Positions 25,469 to 33,838 of a stretch of DNA of 64,000 nt are shown here, in pieces. The stretch is from NCBI RefSeq assembly GCF_036541405.1, contig NZ_JAZHFS010000007.1, positions 62,001 through 126,000 of the forward strand. Direction: 5' to 3'. The notes below the pieces were generated by a model that ran no database searches, was not told the DNA's origin, and saw only the letters and a program-made list of their open reading frames with translations. How positions within the stretch are numbered: the stretch's first letter is position 1; each line of letters opens with the position of its first letter. Source of the DNA: Clostridium_AD frigoriphilum (GTDB taxonomy: Bacteria; Bacillota; Clostridia; Clostridiales; Clostridiaceae). The translations under genes and the position numbers were made by a program.

Positions 25469-25584
25469 TTTACAATTAATTCTTACTCTTGCCACTATAA
25501 TGACACAATCAATTGTTATTATAAGTACATAGAAAGTAATTAATTTTTTTTAATTAGAGCCCCCTTTAATTAAATATAAATTTA
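25469..25584 (+). repeat. Intergenic element, copy 1 of 3
   Basis: About 116 bases are clearly similar to 27741-27872 and 28890-29012. Shared parts in order: TTTACAATTAATTCTTA, a dyad (here CCACTATAATGACA, one base off), the extended -10 TGTTATTAT, ACATAGAAAGTAATTAA, a T run, then TTAATTAGAG and CCCCCTTTAATTAA. The 433-base gap between the hydratase remnant and the acetyltransferase gene contains this element, its hairpin and no gene. Confidence 0.85.
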
Positions 25585-25635
25585 CCATAACCAAAAGAAG
25601 AACTGATATAACATAATCAGTTCTTCTTTTGGTTA
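25529..25635 (+). ncRNA. Candidate small RNA 1 (CCCCCUUU-seed family)
   Basis: Predicted from an extended -10 (TGTTATTAT, with TATTAT at 25517-25522), a start near A25529 and a terminator hairpin (25591-25607 with 25616-25632). The roughly 107-nt RNA would hold a short A/U stem, the single-stranded seed GAGCCCCCUUUAAUUAA, and the hairpin. Two siblings with the same parts follow. The start point and existence of the RNA are inferences from conservation. Confidence 0.5.
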
Positions 25636-25720
25636 AAAGTTTATACATTAGCGTTTTTTAAAGTAACAATCTATTAGGAGACTATACTGTTTTGAAAAAA
25701 GTTGTATCATATTTTCATCT

Positions 25721-26155
25721 TCAAAACATTTTCTTGAAGTTTTTCTGATCTTTTATTCCACCATATCCACAAGACACATAAAATGCGTGTGCTCCAGTTC
25801 TTGCTAATCCTGACACCAATCGGACGCCATATGCACCTGTATCCCATGCCCATTTTTCAACTTCATTCAGGAGCATTTTTCCAATACCATTTTTTTTGAA
25901 ATCAGATGCTACAGCAATACCCATAATATTCTTCAAATGTGGTGCATATAGCAAATCATGATTATTTGCGTGAACATATCCTACTACCTTATCGTAAGCT
26001 ATAGCTACATATATTTTATGGTTACTATCATTTAGTAATTGTTCTAATTTCTTTTTTGTATCTGAAGCCGGATATTCATACCCCATTTCATTTTTATTAA
26101 GTAGAGCTATATCCATGTAGTCTAACGTTGTACATTCTCTAATATTTATTTTCAA
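25721..26155 (-). CDS. GNAT-family N-acetyltransferase
   Basis: A 144-residue acetyltransferase from a TTG at 26155, seven bases from GGGGGTG. An upstream in-frame ATG at 26218 would add 21 poorly matched residues. The acetyl-CoA motif A is visible in NIMGIAVASDFKKNGIGKML (Q/RxxGxG/A variant KKNGIG), followed by GVRLVSGLARTGAHAFYVSCGY, a typical C-terminal strand pair. The acceptor substrate is unknown. It is a single gene; downstream lies small RNA candidate 1 in the opposite direction. Confidence 0.82.
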   Translation of the reverse strand: MKINIRECTTLDYMDIALLNKNEMGYEYPASDTKKKLEQLLNDSNHKIYVAIAYDKVVGYVHANNHDLLYAPHLKNIMGIAVASDFKKNGIGKMLLNEVEKWAWDTGAYGVRLVSGLARTGAHAFYVSCGYGGIKDQKNFKKMF

Positions 26156-26399
26156 ATTAACACCCCCGAGGCGATTTAATCGATATTTAAGTTGCCATAA
26201 CTTGCGAAAATAAATCACAATTTTTACTTTATTATACTATTATTGCCATAGTTTAGATATAAAAATTTAATATAAATCTCCATAAAAATCATTTTTACAC
26301 AAATTCGTATGAATAGACATCTGACAAACTTAAGATACTATAGTAAAATGAATATGAAATAGAAAACTTGAAGTAATCTATATGCAAAGGAAGTAGACA

Positions 26400-27620
26400 A
26401 TGGAGAAAACTATAAAACTAAGATATCCGACATATCTTAAAGAATTTGAATGTATTGGTGGAAAGTGTAAAGACAGTTGTTGTATTGGTTGGGATATAGA
26501 TATTGATAAGACCACCTTTAGGCAGTATTATAAGGTTGAAGACAAAGAAATGAAGCGCATGTTTCAGAAAAATGTACATAATAATGAGTATTACCTAAGC
26601 CCTGATGTAGATTATGGAAAAGTAAAATTAAAAAGTGGGAAAAGGTGTGCTTTTCTAGATGAAGCAAATTATTGTATAATTTATTCGAGAATTGGAGAGA
26701 AATATCTTTCAAATGTTTGCACATCTTTTCCTAGAATAACAAATATGGTAGATGGGTATTACGAAATGTCCCTTGATGTAGCCTGTCCGGAAGCTGCAAG
26801 AATTCTTTTATTAAAAGAGGAAGGAATTAAATTTAAGGAAAGTGAAGAAACTTTAGGAAAACATATAATATCAAGTGATATTGAAACTACCTCTACAGAA
26901 TATAGTAACTCACCTATTAAGTATTTTAAAGAAATTAGAGACCTTAGTATTAAAATAATTCAAAATAGGAAATTTGATCTAAGTCAAAGACTTTATATAT
27001 TAGGCGATTTTATAAGTACATTAGAAAAAGAGCTTAAACATAAGTATAGTAATGTACCAACATTTATTAAACAATATAATATAAATTCAGTTAACGATTC
27101 TTATAAAAAAAATAGATCAAGTTACACATTTCAGATAGATTTTTTTAAAACAATGCTAGGTTTTTTAAATGTCTCTAAAGAAGTGGACAGTCTTTCTTTT
27201 AAGGAATATACTAAGCAAATTATAGCTGGATTCAAATTTGATAACGGAGAAGACATTAGTAAACATTCTGAGCTTTACACAAAAGCATTTGAAGATTATA
27301 CTGAAAATTTTATGAACAATAATAGCCATATTTTTGAAAATTATTTGGTTAATTTTATGTATAACTATATGTTTCCATTTAATGAATCGGAATCAATGTT
27401 TGATGGATATATTATGCTTTTAGTAAGATCCTCATTTATTAGGTTCTATTTAGTTGGAAGATATCTATATAATGACCAGGATAACAAAGAAGATATAGTC
27501 GAATTTATCCAAACTTTCTCGAAGACCATAGAACATCATAGGACTTATTTAACTGATTCATTAAATCATATAAAAGAACATAAATTTGATAATATGGAAT
27601 TCGCTAAAAAACTTTTATAA
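26400..27620 (+). CDS. FliB-like lysine N-methylase / CxxC-cluster protein
   Basis: A 406-residue protein with cysteine clusters CIGGKCKDSCCIGWDID near residue 18-36 and CAFLDEANYCIIY, then LSNVCTSFPR, the pattern of FliB (flagellin lysine-N-methylase) and YkgJ-like proteins. FliB methylates flagellin lysines in Salmonella; many clostridial homologues lie away from flagellar genes, as here, so the substrate may differ. AAAGGAAGTAGACA precedes the ATG. A weak stem with a T run follows the stop (27619-27662). It is monocistronic. Confidence 0.8.
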   Translation: MEKTIKLRYPTYLKEFECIGGKCKDSCCIGWDIDIDKTTFRQYYKVEDKEMKRMFQKNVHNNEYYLSPDVDYGKVKLKSGKRCAFLDEANYCIIYSRIGEKYLSNVCTSFPRITNMVDGYYEMSLDVACPEAARILLLKEEGIKFKESEETLGKHIISSDIETTSTEYSNSPIKYFKEIRDLSIKIIQNRKFDLSQRLYILGDFISTLEKELKHKYSNVPTFIKQYNINSVNDSYKKNRSSYTFQIDFFKTMLGFLNVSKEVDSLSFKEYTKQIIAGFKFDNGEDISKHSELYTKAFEDYTENFMNNNSHIFENYLVNFMYNYMFPFNESESMFDGYIMLLVRSSFIRFYLVGRYLYNDQDNKEDIVEFIQTFSKTIEHHRTYLTDSLNHIKEHKFDNMEFAKKLL

Positions 27621-27740
27621 AAAACAGGGCGAGATTTATTAATCAGGTTCAACATGTTTTTTATGATATTACTACTCAAATACAATTTTTTTTAGAAAAC
27701 CTTGGATTATTATCCGATTTTATAGTTGTTTTCTATTAAA

Positions 27741-27872
27741 TTTACAATTAGTTCTTAGTTTCGTCACTATAATGACACAAATAGTTGTTATAATAAAAAC
27801 ATAGAAAGAAAGTAAGTAATTGATTTTTTTAATTAGAGTCCCCCTTTAATTAATATAAATTTAATATAAAAC
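27741..27872 (+). repeat. Intergenic element, copy 2 of 3
   Basis: This copy has TTTACAATTAGTTCTTAG, the dyad GTCACTATAATGAC (27763-27776), a perfect extended -10 TGTTATAAT, CATAGAAAG, and AATTAGAG followed by TCCCCCTTTAATTAATATAA. It differs from copy 3 at scattered positions and carries a short insertion (AGTAAGTAATTGA). It occupies the gap after the FliB-like gene. Confidence 0.87.
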
Positions 27873-27907
27873 TTTAAAAAAACTGATGTAATTACATCAG
27901 TTTTTTT
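27801..27907 (+). ncRNA. Candidate small RNA 2 (CCCCCUUU-seed family)
   Basis: The best promoter of the three, TG-T-TATAAT (-10 at 27789-27794), gives a start near A27801. The end is a perfect palindromic hairpin with a 7-T tail (27876-27907), which overlaps the last codons of the convergent ketopantoate reductase gene. Predicted length is about 107 nt, with seed GAGUCCCCCUUUAAUUAA. Confidence 0.52.
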
Positions 27908-28845
27908 CTTTGTGTAAACATCATAGAACTTTTACTATACCCAAAATACTTTGCTATTTTCTTGTAATTTGGAACATCAATACCATACTTTTCTGCAATA
28001 TTTACAATATTAAAGATAAGTTCATCCTTTTCACTGCTTTTACCTGTCTTAATATCCTTTTGCATTGAAGCTGTTGTATCTGAACTAAATTCACTTAAAA
28101 TTAAAAGATTTTCGTCTATAAAACCTGTGTCCAATTTAATATTTAATACAATTGCAACCTTTTGTAATTCCTTAAGTAGCAATATAAACATCCTTCTGCA
28201 TTCCCCGTCCTTTTGAAATTCACCAGCTGTAGCATCATAATACGCTCCAGTCGCCGCATATGCAGATGTAAAGGAGATTTTTTTAAATATGTCACATCTT
28301 ATATTATCTGAAATGATTCCATCTATTCCTGATTCTTCAAGGTCTAATTGTATTTTATGTAATAAATCCATATCCACCTTTATATTTTCTTTTGCTCCAA
28401 AAACAACTCTAAAAATCTTAATTGTCTGTGTAATCTCTCCAGGAGCTGATATGTATCCACCAACATAAATACAACCATCAAGAACAGTTATACCAGTCAA
28501 ATCCTCTAATAACTTTTCTCCAGCATTTAGTGCATTCAAAATTGGAATTACAATGGTTTTTGTGTGGGAAGCCTTCTTTATAATAGAAATAGTCTCATTT
28601 AATGAGTATCCTTTAACACATAAAAAAATCACATCAAACTTACCAAGCTCTCCGCCACCATCAAATGCTTTAACATTTTTCAGATTTATTTCACCCTTTA
28701 GTGTTGAGTGAATTATAAGCCCATTTTTGTTTATAGCCTTTAAATGATCACCTCTTGCTATAAATGTAACATCTTTTCCACCACTTGCTAAATATCCTCC
28801 TATACAACCACCTGTACCACCTGTACCAATTATTAAGTATTTCAT
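27892..28845 (-). CDS. 2-dehydropantoate 2-reductase family (ApbA/PanE)
   Basis: A 317-residue NADPH-dependent reductase starting MKYLIIGTGGTGGCIGGYLA, the Rossmann dinucleotide site, with FIARGDHLKAINKNGLIIHS and the NALNAGEKLLE segment (conserved Asn). The catalytic Lys lies in DIFKKISFTSAYAATGA. It would reduce ketopantoate to pantoate for coenzyme A synthesis, or another 2-oxo acid; no panB or panC is nearby. ATGGGGGAGAGTG precedes the ATG. Its stop codon lies inside the hairpin of small RNA candidate 2, so the two convergent transcripts share a terminator. Confidence 0.85.
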   Translation of the reverse strand: MKYLIIGTGGTGGCIGGYLASGGKDVTFIARGDHLKAINKNGLIIHSTLKGEINLKNVKAFDGGGELGKFDVIFLCVKGYSLNETISIIKKASHTKTIVIPILNALNAGEKLLEDLTGITVLDGCIYVGGYISAPGEITQTIKIFRVVFGAKENIKVDMDLLHKIQLDLEESGIDGIISDNIRCDIFKKISFTSAYAATGAYYDATAGEFQKDGECRRMFILLLKELQKVAIVLNIKLDTGFIDENLLILSEFSSDTTASMQKDIKTGKSSEKDELIFNIVNIAEKYGIDVPNYKKIAKYFGYSKSSMMFTQRKKLM

Positions 28846-28889
28846 AATACACTCTCCCCCATCATATAATTAATATATTCTTTTTTAAA

Positions 28890-29012
28890 TTTACAATTAA
28901 TTCTTAATAGTGTCACTATAATGACACATATAATTGTTATTATATATATCATAGATAGTAATTAATTTTTTAATTAGAGTCCCCCTTTAATTAATATAAA
29001 TTTAATATAAAT
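28890..29012 (+). repeat. Intergenic element, copy 3 of 3
   Basis: This copy carries TTTACAATTAATTCTTA, the best dyad (GTGTCA at 28910-28915 and TGACAC at 28922-28927), extended -10 TGTTATTAT, CATAGATAG, TTAATTAGAG and TCCCCCTTTAATTAATATAA. The copy lies between divergently and independently terminated genes, so it is the cleanest evidence that the element is its own transcription unit. Confidence 0.87.
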
Positions 29013-29050
29013 CTTTAAAAGAACTGTTTAAATATAAACAGTTCTTTTTA
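28951..29050 (+). ncRNA. Candidate small RNA 3 (CCCCCUUU-seed family)
   Basis: With -10 TATTAT at 28938-28943 the start is near A28951. The terminator is the hairpin at 29017-29030 with 29035-29048, followed by TT. No annotated gene uses that hairpin: the chemotaxis gene on the minus strand has its own terminator at 29179-29206. The 372-base gap between the reductase and chemotaxis genes holds only this unit and that terminator. Confidence 0.55.
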
Positions 29051-29178
29051 TATATACAATTAGATATTTTAATAATTTTTCACCATATTTTTTCTAGTTT
29101 GGTCTTTAATCTTAACTGTAGTCTCAGTATCCATAGGCTTAAATTATAAATCACCTTTTAAAAAAAATCAATTAAAAA

Positions 29179-29206
29179 GTTCCCTCAGGACATAGTCTGA
29201 GGGAAC
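29179..29206 (-). terminator. Terminator of the chemotaxis receptor gene
   Basis: GTTCCCTCAG and CTGAGGGAAC form a 10-bp stem with an 8-nt loop, followed on the minus strand by TTTTTAATTG. It lies 12 bases beyond the receptor stop. Confidence 0.88.
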
Positions 29207-29217
29207 ATAAAAGATAA

Positions 29218-31212
29218 TTAAATTTTAAATTTTTGTATCATTTCTTTAAGTTCTTCAGCATGTTTTGCTTGATTTTGTGCTGTTACTGCCACTCGTTCTA
29301 CAGCTTTTGTTGTTTCCTCCATACTATCTTTTATTGTTTCTGCACTTTCAGATGATCTTTGCGCTGTTTGTGCTGTATTTTGTACCGCCTCATTTACCTG
29401 ATTTATTGTAGCTGTAAGTTCTTCCGACATAGAAGCTATTTCATCAGACATACTGGTTACAAATTCTGAATCATTATAATACTGTTCGCCCATCTTCTTC
29501 ATAATTTTGAACTGAGGGTGTACATTATCATTTATAAAATCTAATATATCTTTGCTATTGCCAGAAAGGTTTTCAAATGCTTTCTGAACCTTTAGAATCG
29601 TTTCTTGTATACTAGCTACTGCTTGTGAAGATTCCTCTGCAAGCTTCCTTACTTCATCAGCTACTACTGCAAATCCTTTTCCCTGTTCTCCAGCCCTTGC
29701 TGCCTCTATAGCAGCATTAAGTGCAAGCAAATTAGTTTGTTCTGATATACTTGCAATGATGTCAGCCATTACCTTTATCTCTCCTACTACCTTACCATCC
29801 TCAATTGCTTTTACTCCATTCTTTTTCTTTTCATAATATATCGTTGTTGTTTCGTCAATAGATAATTCTCCTTTTTTCTGAACCTCTATAGCCCGGTCTT
29901 TAGATTTACTTGCATTATTACTTCCTTCCATGGCTTTACTTGATAATATATTAATGCTTGAGTCCACTTCTTGTATGGAAGCACTTATTTCTTCTGTTGA
30001 TGCGCTTGTTTCCTGTACATCATTTGTTATATTATTTACTGCCTCTTCAATATTTTCTGCTTTTACTTTAAGCTCGATTACCATAGCCGAAAGTTCTTCA
30101 CTAGATACACTCATCCCTTGTGAATTAGCTAATATACCTGTAATCAATCCAGTAAGTTCCTTTTGCATTATAAAAACTGAATTAGCAAGCTGTCCTACTT
30201 CATCTTTATGTTTTAATAATGAATCATACTTGTTATCATAAGTTAAATCAAATTTAGCTAATTTATCCATCATTTTTGATAAAGACAATATTGGATCTCC
30301 TATCTTCTTTCCGAAATATATAGAGACTATAATAGTAACTATTAACAAAACAAGTAATACAAATAAAAAAGTTGATACTAATGTTTTAATTGGCTTCATC
30401 ATAACATCTACAGGTACTGAAAAACCAACTTTCCAGTTGCTTACGTTTATTTTAGATGTTACAAAATATTTATCTTTACCATCATAATCTTTTATGCTAA
30501 CAAAGTTGCTACTTAAAGCTTTAGAATATTGTCCATTCATAACCTTATCAACATTTTGAAGCCCTTTATCTGTAGGTTTAAACTCTTTATTAGGATGAAT
30601 AATAAAATTATTACTATCATCTATTAGAAAAGCATAACTATTTTCCATAGGCTTTGCTTTATCAAGCATTTTGGTAATTGCTCCTATTTTAACATCACAA
30701 CCTACAACTCCGATTGTTTTACCATTTCTTATTACAGGTTTAGCTACTGATATCATCATTTCTTTTGTCTTACCATCTAAAAATGGTGTGGAATAAATTA
30801 ATCCATTTTTTTCAATAGCGCTTTTGTACCAAACTCTTTGAGTAGAATCAAAATCTGCTGGTGCAACCCAACCACTTCCAACAAGAATTTTTTTGTTTGC
30901 AAATCCTAAATATATATCTGAAGCATACGGATTACTCTTTAACTCCTTTTGAAAGTATTTCATTATTTTTTTATTATCTACAGTATCCATACTTTCTATA
31001 TAATTACCAACCCCATTAATTATTTTTCCTTGACCATCAAGCCAACCATTAATAGTTTCTGCTTCCTTCTCTGCATATATAGATATTTTGCTCTTAGTTT
31101 CATTCATTATTGAATTATAAGATATAAAGCAAGTAATTGCAGATGATATTAGTAAACTTAAAACACAGACTAAACACGTTAATAATGTTATTTTTGATTT
31201 TATGCTTTTCAT
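29218..31212 (-). CDS. Methyl-accepting chemotaxis protein with Cache sensor
   Basis: A 664-residue membrane receptor: a transmembrane helix at about 8-30, an extracytoplasmic dCache-type sensor (about 35-275, with FIIHPNKEFKPTDKG), a second helix at about 280-303, HAMP, and a cytoplasmic signalling domain. The hairpin tip is SEQTNLLALNAAIEAARAGE, the binding region for CheA/CheW. It would sense small ligands (amino acids or organic acids) and bias flagellar rotation. GAGGGGGAAAGATATAT precedes the ATG; this ribosome site has extended complementarity to the seeds of small RNA candidates 2 and 3. Confidence 0.94.
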   Translation of the reverse strand: MKSIKSKITLLTCLVCVLSLLISSAITCFISYNSIMNETKSKISIYAEKEAETINGWLDGQGKIINGVGNYIESMDTVDNKKIMKYFQKELKSNPYASDIYLGFANKKILVGSGWVAPADFDSTQRVWYKSAIEKNGLIYSTPFLDGKTKEMMISVAKPVIRNGKTIGVVGCDVKIGAITKMLDKAKPMENSYAFLIDDSNNFIIHPNKEFKPTDKGLQNVDKVMNGQYSKALSSNFVSIKDYDGKDKYFVTSKINVSNWKVGFSVPVDVMMKPIKTLVSTFLFVLLVLLIVTIIVSIYFGKKIGDPILSLSKMMDKLAKFDLTYDNKYDSLLKHKDEVGQLANSVFIMQKELTGLITGILANSQGMSVSSEELSAMVIELKVKAENIEEAVNNITNDVQETSASTEEISASIQEVDSSINILSSKAMEGSNNASKSKDRAIEVQKKGELSIDETTTIYYEKKKNGVKAIEDGKVVGEIKVMADIIASISEQTNLLALNAAIEAARAGEQGKGFAVVADEVRKLAEESSQAVASIQETILKVQKAFENLSGNSKDILDFINDNVHPQFKIMKKMGEQYYNDSEFVTSMSDEIASMSEELTATINQVNEAVQNTAQTAQRSSESAETIKDSMEETTKAVERVAVTAQNQAKHAEELKEMIQKFKI

Positions 31213-31544
31213 ATATATCTTTCCCCCTCATAATTAATTGAAAATTTAAAAACTTCTTTAATTCGCTAAAATAACTTACTAAACTAAGTTGTTCGTCAAA
31301 CTAATCTTTTTTCCTTGTTCTTTGTATTAAATTCACCATTAAATATTATAATACTCTATTTATATATCGTATAACATTCTTTTACCTTTACCTCATTTTT
31401 CAAAACAATATAGTAGTTAACATTTAACTATATAAAATACACAGTTAATTATACTTGGGAACTAATTACGTTTGCATTAAGTCTTGGTGACATAATACCT
31501 ATAGATTTAATAAAGTTAATCTTGTTCTATAAATTTGATATAAA

Positions 31545-31577
31545 AAAAAGAACTGCTGAAATTTCAACAGTTCTTTC
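31545..31577 (-). terminator. Terminator of the 238-residue membrane protein gene
   Basis: AGAACTG and CAGTTCT flank an inner TGAAATTTCA palindrome; the minus strand runs on into eight T residues. The rest of the 393-base gap to the chemotaxis gene (31213-31544) holds no gene or repeat that I recognise, only AT-rich DNA with the receptor's promoter. Confidence 0.78.
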
Positions 31578-31605
31578 TTTATATAAAATTGTTAGTGTGT
31601 ATACC

Positions 31606-32322
31606 TCAATTATCAAAAGGATTATTTGACATTGCTGTAACAAATAAGTACGGAAAAGCATTTTTCAAATGCTTAATATACATAACCCATTGGCTTACAC
31701 TTGCTCGGTATACCCTTTTTATATCATTTTTTATATGTTCTTTTTCATCCTCGCGTAGTTCTGATAAATTTCTTGAAGATAACTCATCTTGCAAATGAAA
31801 AACTGCCGTTAATAAATGAGTAAAAGTTTCATGCTCCAATAGATTTGGATTTTCTAATAATCTCAATAAAAACCCTCTTTTACTTAAAAGGAATTTATTC
31901 ATTTCTTCTAAGTCAACTTTGTAGAATTCAATTTCATAGTCATAATTTTTACATTTTTCTAATGCTTTTTTGAAATCTCTCTCTTCCCAAGTTGGATCAA
32001 CTATAAGAAAATTTGCAATCTCCTTAACTCTTGAATCAATCGCCGTAAAGTATTTTAACGTGCTAGTTCCAACTTCATTAAAAAACACGCCTATTATTAA
32101 ATTTAGCTTTTCTATTAAGGCTTCCGTTTCTCTTTGCTTAATAACTCTATCAATAACTAAGGATACTAATAAAACTTGAATAGGTATAAATGCTAAATCA
32201 CCTAGAAAATACAACAAAATAAGATGTGTGTCTCTAAAAAGAAAATAGTGAAAAGAATATAATACTATTGATAAAAATATCAATAATACGGAAAATTTAA
32301 AACGCCAACCCAATTTCTTCAT
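31606..32322 (-). CDS. Hypothetical membrane protein with two N-terminal helices
   Basis: A 238-residue protein. Two hydrophobic helices lie near residues 8-27 and 33-57 and are followed by a largely helical, charged cytoplasmic domain of about 175 residues (EALIEKLNLIIGVFFNEVGT and onwards), rich in Leu, Glu and Lys. No catalytic motif or known domain was recognised. It follows the D,D-carboxypeptidase gene by 21 bases on the same strand, so the two are probably co-transcribed. Start ATG follows AGGAGGATAAGG. Confidence 0.72.
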   Translation of the reverse strand: MKKLGWRFKFSVLLIFLSIVLYSFHYFLFRDTHLILLYFLGDLAFIPIQVLLVSLVIDRVIKQRETEALIEKLNLIIGVFFNEVGTSTLKYFTAIDSRVKEIANFLIVDPTWEERDFKKALEKCKNYDYEIEFYKVDLEEMNKFLLSKRGFLLRLLENPNLLEHETFTHLLTAVFHLQDELSSRNLSELREDEKEHIKNDIKRVYRASVSQWVMYIKHLKNAFPYLFVTAMSNNPFDN

Positions 32323-32343
32323 CCTTATCCTCCTAAAATATTA

Positions 32344-33624
32344 TTAATATTTTCTTCTCCTTCTTTTTCTTTTCTTTAAATTATTTGTTCTTATTATAAG
32401 CGCTATTCCTACTAAAACTAAAGCTAATATTCCCGCCGCCATAAGATATACAGGCATATCATTCTTTGTTAAAGCTCCGCTAAAAACTGCTGAATAAAGC
32501 TTATAAGTTTTTACTTTTCCCTTTTGCGTTAATCTCAAGGTTCCAATGCTCTCATTTCCTTTAAGACTAGAAACAGTGATATCAGATAAGTTTATATTTT
32601 CCTTCAAATCTTTTTCATTTGCATCATTCTTGTAATAACTAACATCCTCTTTAACTACTAGTGGTACACTAGCAGTTTTTTCTGGGCCAAAAAATTTAAG
32701 CGGTTTGTATTTTAATATTTCTGTTTTCACAACAGAATTGTTTGCGTGTAATACCGTCCTTTTCAAATTATAGCTATAGTTAATAATTTTTTCCATATCA
32801 CTGAAGACGTAAGTATCACTTGCATCCATAACTGATCCCATAACAACGCCCATAATTTTTCTACCATTTCTTTCATAAAAAGCTACAAGACATCTGCCTG
32901 CCTTTGAAGTATACCCCGTTTTCCCACCAATACAACCATTAACACCAAGAAGTTTATTGCTGTTCTCAATTTTAAATGTTGTACCTTTTGATGTTGATAA
33001 AGTACTTTGCTTTTTATTCATTGACTCTTTTACCCAAGGATTTAAAAATGCAGATCTAGCCAATATGCTCATATCATAAGGTGTAGTATAATGATCTGGA
33101 TCATGAAGACCGTTAGGAGTTACAAAATGAGTTTTAGTCATCTGTAATTTAGCTGCCTTATCATTCATCATTTTCATAAAGTTTGTAGAATTCCCAGAAA
33201 TATTGTCTGCAATCATATATGCAGTGTCATTTGCTGAAAATAATAACAAACCATCCATTACATCTGCACTTGTCATGGTCTCATTAAGTCCAATTGAATG
33301 AAGATTAACATTTAATGAATCCGCTGGCTGAACTTTTGCACTTTGCGTGTATTTTATTTTATCAGTTTTTACCCTGTTCTCAGCGAGAAGTAGTGCAGTT
33401 ATTAACTTTGTCATGCTTGCTGGGTACATTTGCTTGTCCACATCTTTCGCATAAATTATCTCACCAGTTGCAACATCAACAGTGATAGCTGCTTTCCCAT
33501 ATATTGTTGGTACATTTGTAGTGCTCGCACTAACAGTCGTAACATCAGTCGCAGCAAAAACATTTAAACTCATAGAAGATACTAGAAATAATACAATCAG
33601 AATTAAAAATCTTTTGTTTTTCAA
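32344..33624 (-). CDS. D-alanyl-D-alanine carboxypeptidase (PBP5/DacF type)
   Basis: A 426-residue low-molecular-weight penicillin-binding protein with a signal peptide (ILIVLFLVSSMSLNVFA). The three active-site motifs are S70-M-T-K73, S130-A-N132 and K235-T-G237. A beta-rich C-terminal domain (about 280-385) and a C-terminal transmembrane helix (MAAGILALVLVGIALII) with a very basic tail (KKRKRRRRKY) follow, instead of the usual amphipathic anchor. It trims the terminal D-Ala of peptidoglycan stem peptides. The start is TTG at 33624 behind GGAGAGATG. Followed by the two-helix membrane protein. Confidence 0.93.
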   Translation of the reverse strand: MKNKRFLILIVLFLVSSMSLNVFAATDVTTVSASTTNVPTIYGKAAITVDVATGEIIYAKDVDKQMYPASMTKLITALLLAENRVKTDKIKYTQSAKVQPADSLNVNLHSIGLNETMTSADVMDGLLLFSANDTAYMIADNISGNSTNFMKMMNDKAAKLQMTKTHFVTPNGLHDPDHYTTPYDMSILARSAFLNPWVKESMNKKQSTLSTSKGTTFKIENSNKLLGVNGCIGGKTGYTSKAGRCLVAFYERNGRKIMGVVMGSVMDASDTYVFSDMEKIINYSYNLKRTVLHANNSVVKTEILKYKPLKFFGPEKTASVPLVVKEDVSYYKNDANEKDLKENINLSDITVSSLKGNESIGTLRLTQKGKVKTYKLYSAVFSGALTKNDMPVYLMAAGILALVLVGIALIIRTNNLKKRKRRRRKY

Positions 33625-33751
33625 CTTTCATCTCTCCATTACTTTTATTTATTACAAATTTATTATAAAAAACAATTTGTTGTATATCATTTTACAAGAC
33701 AATATTTTAGCGTATAAGCTAATATTATACCACATTTTTAAAATACTGTCA

Positions 33752-33822
33752 TTGACATATGTTCAATTTTACTATATACTATTTAAACTATATGCTAATA
33801 CATATAGTTTAAATAGTATATA
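33752..33822 (+). promoter_or_regulatory. mscS-like promoter covered by a 22-bp inverted repeat
   Basis: TTGACA (33752-33757) and TATACT (33775-33780) are spaced by 17 bases, a near-consensus vegetative promoter. The -10 and start point lie in a perfect inverted repeat with 22-bp arms (33773-33794 and 33801-33822) and a 6-nt spacer. It ends just before AAGGGG. As DNA it could be a large operator; as RNA only its inner part would be transcribed. Confidence 0.65.
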
Positions 33823-33838
33823 AAGGGGTATAAAATAA

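Noticed and set aside
25469..29012. Three-copy element as a miniature inverted-repeat transposon
   Set aside because: No terminal inverted repeats or target duplications were seen, all copies have the same strand orientation, and each is followed by a separate terminator. A genome search is needed to exclude it fully.
31440..31580. A fourth copy of the small RNA element
   Set aside because: The hairpin (AGAACTG/CAGTTCT) and a GTGACATAAT resemble parts of the family, but the extended -10 and CCCCC seed are missing and the hairpin serves as the terminator of the minus-strand membrane protein gene.
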